Shown here: positions 4,940 to 10,851 of the stretch, piece after piece
How positions within the stretch are numbered: position 1 is the stretch's first letter
How the letters are laid out: the number at the start of each line of letters is the position of its first letter
Origin: Actinomyces sp.
Lineage (GTDB): Bacteria; Actinomycetota; Acidimicrobiia; Acidimicrobiales; Aldehydirespiratoraceae
Length of the DNA stretch: 10,851 nucleotides
Direction: 5' to 3'
Assembly (NCBI GenBank): GCA_003697065.1
Contig: RFFY01000214.1
Location: 1-10,851, forward strand
Program-made: the position numbers and the translations under genes
Notes under the pieces: model-generated
Told to the model about the DNA's origin: nothing
Databases searched by the model: none
Seen by the model: only the letters and a program-made list of their open reading frames with translations

Positions 4940-5227
4940 TCAGGCCGTGCGGGCCGGCACCTCACGGGCAGCGGCACGGGCCAGGGCCCGTTGGCGACGG
5001 ATGCGACGCCGTTCGCGCTCGCTCATCCCGCCCCAGATACCGAACTTCTCGCCATTGCGCAGGGCGTACTCGAGGCAGTCCTCACGCACGATGCATCCCC
5101 GGCACACCTCCTTGGCCTCGCGGGTGCTGGCACCACGTTCGGGAAAGAAGAGATCGGGGTCGACGCCGAGGCAGTTGGCGTAGTCCTGCCACGACGGTTC
5201 CTGCAGATCGTCGAGGGATGCGGCCAT
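4940..5227 (-). CDS. WhiB-family [4Fe-4S] transcriptional regulator 2 (WhiB2/WhmD-like)
   Basis: This is a 95-residue Wbl protein. The cluster cysteines are C19, C42, C45 and C51, the turn is GIWGG (63-67), and a strongly basic tail follows (SERERRRIRRQRALARAA). The stretch DPDLFFPERGASTREAK (23-39) and FGIWGGMSERERR resemble the WhiB2/WhmD group, which in mycobacteria is linked to septation and in Streptomyces (WhiB) to sporulation septation. That subgroup call comes from remembered likeness, not an alignment. The ATG at 5227-5225 has GGAGG eight bases upstream. The gene has its own strong promoter at 5296-5324 with a palindrome over the -10. The tatA gene follows 87 bases downstream on the same strand and may also be reached by read-through. 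Confidence 0.96.
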   Translation of the reverse strand: MAASLDDLQEPSWQDYANCLGVDPDLFFPERGASTREAKEVCRGCIVREDCLEYALRNGEKFGIWGGMSERERRRIRRQRALARAAAREVPARTA

Positions 5228-5290
5228 GGGGGTGTCCTCCGAGCTGTGGCGATCGGCGGGAGTCGTCCTCCCGTCCGCCCGCTGCCACTC

Positions 5291-5302
5291 GTGTAATTAC
5301 AC
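5291..5302. promoter_or_regulatory. Perfect palindrome over the whiB-like gene 2 -10, candidate operator
   Basis: GTGTAATTACAC is a perfect 12-base palindrome that covers the -10 hexamer of the promoter at 5296-5324 and reaches toward the transcription start. A dimeric regulator bound here should repress. It stands out as an A/T-rich symmetric word in very GC-rich DNA. Confidence 0.6.
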
Positions 5303-5324
5303 CACTGTGATTGGCGCCTGTAAA
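5296..5324 (-). promoter_or_regulatory. Housekeeping-type promoter of whiB-like gene 2
   Basis: On the minus strand TTTACA (5324-5319) and TGTAAT (5301-5296) each match the primary-sigma consensus (TTGACA and TATAAT) at 5 of 6 positions and are separated by exactly 17 bases. Transcription would start near 5289, giving a leader of about 62 bases before the ATG. This is the clearest promoter in the window. Confidence 0.72.
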
Positions 5325-5336
5325 GGCCGGAGCCCC

Positions 5337-5357
5337 GAAAATCCGCGGGAGTCGCGG
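5337..5357 (-). terminator. Probable terminator of the VWA / GGDEF-EAL operon
   Basis: On the minus strand CCGCG-ACTCC-CGCGG (5357-5343) forms a 5-bp stem with a 5-base loop and is followed at once by ATTTTC. It begins 16 bases past the GGDEF-EAL stop. The stem is short and the T-run modest, but T-runs are rare in this sequence. It would also insulate the next promoter. Confidence 0.45.
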
Positions 5358-5373
5358 CCACCACCGCGCCGGG

Positions 5374-8300
5374 TCACCCCACGGCGGCGTCGAAGAGGAG
5401 CTCGACCTCGTCCGCGGGTGCGGGCCGGGCGAGATGGAAGCCCTGGCCCCGACCGCAACCGAGGCGCAGGAGCTCGTCCACCTGGGTGGCGTCCTCGATG
5501 CCCTCGGCCACCACGTCGAGCTTGAGGGTGCGGGCCAGGCCGATCACCGAACGCACGATCGCCGTGTCGTCGGGGTCGACCCCCACCCCGTCGACGAAGG
5601 TGCGGTCGATCTTCAAGATGTCGACCGGGAAGCGCTTGAGATAGGCGAGCGACGAAAAGCCGGTGCCGAAGTCGTCCACGGCGAGGCGCACCCCCAGTTC
5701 CCTCAGGGCACCCAGGAGGCGCTCCGACTCCGCCACGTCGTCCATGATCGCCGTCTCGGTGAGCTCGAGACACAGGGCCCCCGCCTCGAGCCCCGACGCC
5801 TCCAGGGCGGCCGCCACCTCGTCGACCACGGCGGGACGGAGCTGGCGCGCCGACAGGTTCACCCGCACGACCAGGTCGCGTCCGGCGGCGCGCCAGGCCC
5901 GGGCCTGGCGGGTCGCCGTCTCGAGTACCCAGCGACCCAGGTCGACGACCAGACCCGTCTCCTCGGCCAGCTCGATGAAGGACCCCGCGGCCAGAAGACC
6001 CCGTTCGGGGTGACGCCACCGCACCAGGGCCTCGGCCCCGACGATCTCCCCCGTCGCCAGCATGAACTCGGGCTGATAGTGGACCTCGAGCTGGCCGTTG
6101 TCGATGGCCCGGCGCAGGTCCGTCTCGGTGCGGACCCGCTCGACCACCGCCTCGCGCAGGTCGCGGTCGAAGACCTCCCAGCGATCGCGTCCCCGGGACT
6201 TGGCCTGGTACATGGCCACGTCGGCGTGACGCAGGAGGTCCTCGACGGCGTCGCCCGGCTCGGCGAACGCCACCCCGAGGCTGGCCGAGGGGAACACCTC
6301 GGTGTCGCCGACCTCGACCGGGTCCCGCAGCAGCTCCAGGAGGCGGTCGGCGACGGCGGCCGCCACCGCCTCGTCGACGGGGCCGGCCAGCAGGATGGCG
6401 AACTCGTCACCGCCCAGGCGGCACACCCGGTCACCGGGGCGCAGAGACAGGCGCACCCGGTCGGCGCAACGCACGAGTAGCTCGTCGCCGGCGGAGTGAC
6501 CGAGGCTGTCGTTGACGACCTTGAAGCGGTCGATGTCGAGCACCAGGACGGCGCAGCGCTCCCCTCTCTCGAGGGCCGCCTGCACCTCGGCCACGAAGGA
6601 GCGCCGGTTGGCGAGTCCCGTGAGGTCGTCGTGGGAGGCCTGGTACTCCAGCAGCGCCCGACTGCGGCGGGTCTCGGTGACGTCCTCGATGTGGGTCAAC
6701 ACGACGATGTCGGGGCGCCCCGGCAGCTCGATACGGGTGGAGCGAACACGACCCCACACGACCGAGCCGTCGGGGCGCCGGTAGGCGATCTCCGTGCGGT
6801 CGATCTCGCCGGTCACGTGGCGTTCGAAGCGCTCGGCCGGGGGCGCCTCGCCCTCGCGGACCACGGCCAACGGGGTGCCGACGAGTTCGTCACGGGTCCG
6901 GCCCACGAGCTCCTCGTAGGCGGGGTTGCAGGTCAACAGGTTCGACTCGGCGTCGCGCAGGGAGATCGCCACCGGCGCCGACATGAAGGCGGCGGCGAAC
7001 CACCTCTCGGCGAGGAGGCGGACGTAGTGCTGGGAGAGGAGACGCAACAGTCCCCACACCAGCGACTCGTCGGGCGCCGACGGCGCCCGCGTCCCCGGGC
7101 GGGCGACCACGAGGAAGAGGCGCCCTTCACCGTCGGCCCCGTGGGCGAAGGCGAAGACCCGCCGCGGTCCGGGGGGGAGGACCGCCAGGACCGGTATCAG
7201 CCGTTCGGGGGCCCCGGCCGGGTCCCACACGGCGAGCCGCGTTCCGTCCCCGTGCCCCCACACATCGATCTCGGTGCGGGGCACGTGGACCCTCTCGGCG
7301 GTGCCGGGGTCGACCCCGTCGGGCACCACCTCGGCCAGGCGCACGAGCTCGACCCCGCCCTCGACGGGATTGCCGCGCCACAGGGAGGCGTAGTCGGCCC
7401 CGATGGTGGTCAGGACCTCCTGCACCAGCTCGTCGACGAGGGCGTCGGAACCCTCCACGGTGGTGCGCACCAGGCGGGCCGCGGCCCGACGCAGGAGATC
7501 CTCGTGGGCGAGGCGGCGGCGCAGCTCGCGTTCGGCCGCCACCCGGCGCCGGAACTGGCCCAGGGCGCCGGCGATCGTCTCGACTGCGGCGACGGCGCGC
7601 TCACCGCGCGCCCCACCACCGATGTCGACCAGGGTCACGACGGTGGCGTCACGGGGATCGGCGGCCGGGGCCAGGATCACCCAGCCCTCCGGGACGTCGG
7701 TGTCGGTGCCGGCCTCGGCCCACAGCTCCGCCAGGGAGAGCTGCCGACCCTGGTCGAGACCCAGCACGAAGCGGGCCAGGGGATCGTCCACCCCCACCGG
7801 GCGGCAAGCGGCCACCAGTGACTGCCCGCCCCGGCCCGACTCGGCCAGGCAGCGGATGATCCCCGCGTCGGCGTCGACCGCCCACACGGCGGCCGAGGTC
7901 ACCTCGAAGTGGGCCCGGACGGTTTCGGCCGCCGCGGCGAGGACGGCGTCGTGCTCGTCGGCGCTGGCCATCATCAGCGAGCGCGTCACCCGGGCCACCA
8001 GTTCCTCGGTCTCGGCGGCTTCCCGGACCGAGAGTTCGGCCATCAGGCGCTCGCGGACACCGGAGACGAGGGTGCAGATCTCGTCGAGAGCCGCCAGTTC
8101 CTCGTCCGTCCAGCGCCGCCTCTCGGGGTCGACCAGGGCCAGCAGACCGACCAGGCGGCCGGCGCTGGTGACCGGGCCGATGATCAGGTGGGGGTTCGGC
8201 CCGTCGTGAAACGGGAGGCCGAGAGCTTCCCGATCGACCGTGTCCCCGTCGAGGAAGAAGCACGGCCGGCCGGCGAGGCGCCCCACCGCCCGGTCGAGGC

Positions 8301-9093
8301 CCGGCACGCAGACACGCTCGGGCACGCCGGCGTCGCGCCCGTCGGCGCGGACGGCCGACCGGGTCACCAGCACCCCGCCCTCGGCCACGGCGAACAGGGC
8401 GGCGGCGCTCACGCCGAGGCCCTCGACGAGGATGCCCAACGCCTCGTCGAGTACGGGGCGGACGGCGCCCACCCGGACCTGCGACAGGGCCACCGCCGCC
8501 CGGGAGCGCACGTGCTCGATCCGCAGGCGGTGATCGAGGCGCCCCTCGGCCGCCAGACGGGCGCGGGCGTGGCCGACGAGGGTGGCCACGGGCTCCACGG
8601 CGGCCACGAGATCGGGACCCACCGCCACCCCCGGAGGCGGGACCACCACCAATCGCCCGGCGCCCCGGCCCGGAGCGGTGGGGACGACGATGACGGTGCG
8701 GCCCTCGTGGCGCAGGCAGCACGGCCCGTCGACGGGTCCGGCGGCCGCCACGTGGGCCTGGAGCTCGGTCAACCAGGCCTCGCCCACCGCGTCGGTGTGC
8801 ACACAGGTGCGGGGTCCCTCGTCGAACTCGCCGACGGCGTCGAGACCGAGGACTTCGGTCAGGCGCCGAGCGGCGGCGGCGACGACCCCGTCGACGGTCC
8901 CGGCGTCGGCCGCCAGCAGCTCGCGGGCGAGGCGCCGCTCGACGAGGGCCACCTCACCGGGATCGGGACCGCTGCGGTCGGGATCCGTGCTCCTGTCGTC
9001 ACCTGCTCCGGCATCCACGGGGTCCTCGTCGGTCGGACCGCCGGCTAGTTGAACCTCCCCGCGCCCGGTGGGGACCCCTTCCCGGCGCGCCAC
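5374..9093 (-). CDS. Multi-sensor GAF-PAS-GGDEF-EAL protein (c-di-GMP synthesis and breakdown)
   Basis: This 1239-residue cytosolic signalling protein has no membrane helix. From the N-terminus there are about four GAF-like regions (roughly 55-180, 195-350, 370-515 and 530-695), then a PAS domain (about 698-808, with CNPAYEELVG at 722-731). A GGDEF diguanylate cyclase domain follows (about 815-980), with the intact signature at 894-898 and the inhibitory I-site RPGD at 885-888. An EAL phosphodiesterase domain completes it (about 990-1235). Its key residues are present: E1021 (EALVRW), N1079, E1110, D1140-D1141 (DDFGTG), K1161, E1197 and Q1217. Both catalytic halves therefore look active. The GAF and PAS ligands are unknown. 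The start is uncertain: GTG at 9093 lies 15 bases after the VWA gene stop without a clear ribosome-binding site, and in-frame GTG codons at residues 26 and 48 are alternatives. It is likely cotranscribed with the VWA gene. Confidence 0.96.
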   Translation of the reverse strand: MARREGVPTGRGEVQLAGGPTDEDPVDAGAGDDRSTDPDRSGPDPGEVALVERRLARELLAADAGTVDGVVAAAARRLTEVLGLDAVGEFDEGPRTCVHTDAVGEAWLTELQAHVAAAGPVDGPCCLRHEGRTVIVVPTAPGRGAGRLVVVPPPGVAVGPDLVAAVEPVATLVGHARARLAAEGRLDHRLRIEHVRSRAAVALSQVRVGAVRPVLDEALGILVEGLGVSAAALFAVAEGGVLVTRSAVRADGRDAGVPERVCVPGLDRAVGRLAGRPCFFLDGDTVDREALGLPFHDGPNPHLIIGPVTSAGRLVGLLALVDPERRRWTDEELAALDEICTLVSGVRERLMAELSVREAAETEELVARVTRSLMMASADEHDAVLAAAAETVRAHFEVTSAAVWAVDADAGIIRCLAESGRGGQSLVAACRPVGVDDPLARFVLGLDQGRQLSLAELWAEAGTDTDVPEGWVILAPAADPRDATVVTLVDIGGGARGERAVAAVETIAGALGQFRRRVAAERELRRRLAHEDLLRRAAARLVRTTVEGSDALVDELVQEVLTTIGADYASLWRGNPVEGGVELVRLAEVVPDGVDPGTAERVHVPRTEIDVWGHGDGTRLAVWDPAGAPERLIPVLAVLPPGPRRVFAFAHGADGEGRLFLVVARPGTRAPSAPDESLVWGLLRLLSQHYVRLLAERWFAAAFMSAPVAISLRDAESNLLTCNPAYEELVGRTRDELVGTPLAVVREGEAPPAERFERHVTGEIDRTEIAYRRPDGSVVWGRVRSTRIELPGRPDIVVLTHIEDVTETRRSRALLEYQASHDDLTGLANRRSFVAEVQAALERGERCAVLVLDIDRFKVVNDSLGHSAGDELLVRCADRVRLSLRPGDRVCRLGGDEFAILLAGPVDEAVAAAVADRLLELLRDPVEVGDTEVFPSASLGVAFAEPGDAVEDLLRHADVAMYQAKSRGRDRWEVFDRDLREAVVERVRTETDLRRAIDNGQLEVHYQPEFMLATGEIVGAEALVRWRHPERGLLAAGSFIELAEETGLVVDLGRWVLETATRQARAWRAAGRDLVVRVNLSARQLRPAVVDEVAAALEASGLEAGALCLELTETAIMDDVAESERLLGALRELGVRLAVDDFGTGFSSLAYLKRFPVDILKIDRTFVDGVGVDPDDTAIVRSVIGLARTLKLDVVAEGIEDATQVDELLRLGCGRGQGFHLARPAPADEVELLFDAAVG

Positions 9094-9108
9094 GGCCGGG
9101 AACCGTCG

Positions 9109-10851
9109 TCAGCGGCCCCGCACGAGGCGGCGGCGGTTCTCGACGAAGTCGAACAGGACGTAGTCACCGAGGTTCTCGTTGGTGGTGAAGAAGGCCCGTC
9201 CCCCGTTCATGCGGGTGATCTGCTCGACGAAGTGGGTCAGATGGGGGGTGGCGTCGAGCATGAAGGTGTTGATGCGGATGCCCTCGCGGGTGCAGCGCAT
9301 CACCTCGGCCAGGGTCAACTCGACGGTGCGGGGCGAGGGCGGGTAACTGAACCAGGGCTCGCCGTTGGCGTCGATGTGGGCCGTGGGTTCGCCGTCGGTG
9401 ATCATGATGATCTGACGGGTGCCGCTCCGGCGAGCCAGGAGGCGACGCGCCAGCACCAGGGCGTGTTGCATGTTGGTGCCGTAGACGTAGTCCCAGGTCA
9501 CCTCGGGCAGCCGTTCGGGGGCGATCTCACGGGCGACCTCCGAGAACGACACCATCCCCAGGTAGTCGCGGGGGTACTGGCCCGAGATGAGAGCGTGCAG
9601 GGCCATGGCGACCTTCTTGGCGGGCAGGAAGTTGTCACGCATCGGCATGGACAGGGACAGGTCGAGCAGCAGCACCGTGCTCACCCGCACCTCGTGCTCG
9701 GTGCGTTCGATCTCGAAGTCGTCGGGGTGGAGGCGCACCGGGGTGCCGGGACCCGCCCGGGTGATGGCGTTGCGCAGGGTCCGTTCGATGTGCAGGGCGA
9801 AGGGGTCGCCGTAGGCGTAGGGGCGGGTGTCGTACTCGCGTTCGTGGCCCGATCCGCTGCGATGCAGCTCGTGACGCCCGGCCCGGTCGGCGTCGAGGCG
9901 CTGGAAGACCTCGCGGAGAGCACCCTGACCGATGCGGCGGATGGCCAGGGGGGTCAGCTGCCAGTGGCCCTCCCGGTTCTCGATCAGTCCGGCCTCCTCG
10001 AGGCGGCGGGCGATCTCGGCCATCCGTTCGAGGCTGCGGGCCGCCTCGTCGCCCAACAGGTCGCGGACCCGGTCGGGGTCGACCTCGGCCAGGGCCCCCG
10101 GGTTGGTGGCACCCCGCAGGAGGTTCTCGAGCTGATCGATGTCGCCGAGCTCGGCCATCATCTCGGCCGCCCCCGGCAGGTCGAGGGGTTCGACGCCCTC
10201 GAACTCGTGGCGGGCGTCCCACCCCATCTGGGGGAAGAGCTGCTGGAGGTTGTGGGCGAGCTGGTCGACCTGCCAGCGCAGGTCCATGTCCTCGAGGAGC
10301 TGGTCGGAGAGGGCCTGGAGCTGGGCCCTCTGCTCGGGCGTCATCGAGTTGAGCATGGCCTGCATGGCCGCCATGCGCCGGGCCATGATCTCGAGCAGCT
10401 CGTCGAGGTCGCGGGGGTTCTCGGGGAAGAAGTCGCCGAAGCGTTCCATGAACCCGTCGAAGTCGGGCTCGCGCCCCTCGGCCCGGTCGGCGAGCATCTG
10501 GTTGAGCTCGGCCAGCATGTCCTTGACCCGGGCCAGATCCTCGGGGCTCATGGACTCGACCCCGGCGGCCATCTGGTCGACCATCTGCTGCATGAGCTGG
10601 TGGCGCAGACGCTCGACGAGCTCCTCGAAGCGCTCCCGGGCCTCGGCGCTCTCGAACTCGTAGTCGTCGAGCCGGCGCACCTGACCGGCGAGGTCGGGGG
10701 GCAGCATGTCGAGCTCGAGACGCTTGGTGGCGGCGGTGGACTCCGCCAGCCGGCGTCGCCGCTCGTCGGTCTCGGCGCGGGCCCGCTCGTCGAGCTCGTC
10801 GAGGGCCCGGCGTTCGGTGTCGACCACCTCGCGCAGGGCCTCGGCGATGTC
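9109..10851 (-). CDS. VWA-domain protein (CoxE/COG4867-like), N-terminus beyond the window
   Basis: The frame is open to the right edge, so the 580 visible residues are the C-terminal part of a longer protein. The GTG at 10827 is internal-looking, since the eight codons before it continue the same helical character. Counting from the edge, residues 1-110 are charged and helix-forming. Residues about 85-210 are rich in M, Q and L with short helices. About 285-330 resembles a winged helix (LTPLAIRRIGQGAL). The VWA domain fills about 390-570, with a complete metal-binding MIDAS set: D397-x-S399-x-S401, T459 and D486 in TDG. Proteins of this type usually work with a MoxR- or Mg-chelatase-like AAA+ ATPase encoded next to them, as in the mycobacterial Rv0958-Rv0959 pair (from memory). 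That partner would lie off the right edge. The molecular target is unknown. Confidence 0.93.
   Translation of the reverse strand, partial: DIAEALREVVDTERRALDELDERARAETDERRRRLAESTAATKRLELDMLPPDLAGQVRRLDDYEFESAEARERFEELVERLRHQLMQQMVDQMAAGVESMSPEDLARVKDMLAELNQMLADRAEGREPDFDGFMERFGDFFPENPRDLDELLEIMARRMAAMQAMLNSMTPEQRAQLQALSDQLLEDMDLRWQVDQLAHNLQQLFPQMGWDARHEFEGVEPLDLPGAAEMMAELGDIDQLENLLRGATNPGALAEVDPDRVRDLLGDEAARSLERMAEIARRLEEAGLIENREGHWQLTPLAIRRIGQGALREVFQRLDADRAGRHELHRSGSGHEREYDTRPYAYGDPFALHIERTLRNAITRAGPGTPVRLHPDDFEIERTEHEVRVSTVLLLDLSLSMPMRDNFLPAKKVAMALHALISGQYPRDYLGMVSFSEVAREIAPERLPEVTWDYVYGTNMQHALVLARRLLARRSGTRQIIMITDGEPTAHIDANGEPWFSYPPSPRTVELTLAEVMRCTREGIRINTFMLDATPHLTHFVEQITRMNGGRAFFTTNENLGDYVLFDFVENRRRLVRGR

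Noticed and set aside
6496..7821. Plus-strand open frame of 441 codons inside the GGDEF-EAL gene
   Set aside because: It is a shadow frame with no family likeness, while the opposite strand encodes clear PAS and GAF sequence.
7909..9048. Plus-strand open frame of 379 codons antisense to the GAF region
   Set aside because: It has the same low-complexity mirror composition and no plausible ribosome-binding site or domain.
9094..9108. Possible separate promoter for the GGDEF-EAL gene
   Set aside because: Only 15 GC-rich bases separate it from the VWA stop, with no -10-like word, so cotranscription is simpler.
1..10851. CRISPR arrays, insertion sequences, tRNA or rRNA genes, phage attachment sites
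   Set aside because: No regularly spaced repeats, transposase-like frames, terminal inverted repeats or RNA-gene signatures were seen. Composition is uniform and gives no sign of recent transfer.

Overview
The window comes from a strongly GC-rich actinobacterium. Two WhiB-family iron-sulfur regulators settle the phylum, because that family is essentially confined to Actinomycetota and their phages. GC-rich third codon positions, frequent GTG starts, stop-start overlaps of the form GTGA and a ppk1-Nudix gene pair agree with this. A deep-branching, non-model lineage such as Acidimicrobiia is possible, but I cannot prove it from this sequence.

Layout. Positions 1-222 hold the spacer after the Nudix gene. 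It contains a small tandem duplication of that gene's 3' end, a GC hairpin and possibly the first codons of another minus-strand gene. Positions 223-4082 hold a minus-strand cluster, listed here in transcription order: a 93-residue protein of unknown function, a ROK-family sugar kinase, polyphosphate kinase 1 and a Nudix hydrolase. The last three are joined by two 4-base GTGA overlaps, so translation is probably coupled. The theme is phosphoryl transfer: polyphosphate synthesis, a sugar kinase that may use ATP or polyphosphate, and nucleotide clean-up. Positions 4083-4316 are a divergent promoter region. Positions 4317-5227 hold a regulatory and secretion block: whiB-like gene 1 (+), then tatA (-), then whiB-like gene 2 (-). 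Three perfect hairpins lie in the short gap between the convergent whiB-like gene 1 and tatA. Whib-like gene 2 has an unusually clear promoter whose -10 element is overlapped by a perfect 12-base palindrome.

Positions 5374-10851 hold a second minus-strand operon. Its first visible gene is a VWA-domain protein cut by the right edge. Fifteen bases later comes a 1239-residue soluble signalling protein with about four GAF-like domains, a PAS domain, an intact GGDEF domain with I-site, and an intact EAL domain. A short hairpin followed by a T-run closes the operon just before the whiB-like gene 2 promoter.

All coding sequences except whiB-like gene 1 run on the minus strand. I see no mobile element, CRISPR array, tRNA or rRNA. 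Most of the genes belong to known families. The less ordinary points are the control regions of the two whiB-like genes and tatA, the cysteine-free ROK kinase coupled to ppk1, the missing phosphatase domain in the Nudix protein, and the pairing of a VWA protein with a multi-sensor c-di-GMP enzyme.
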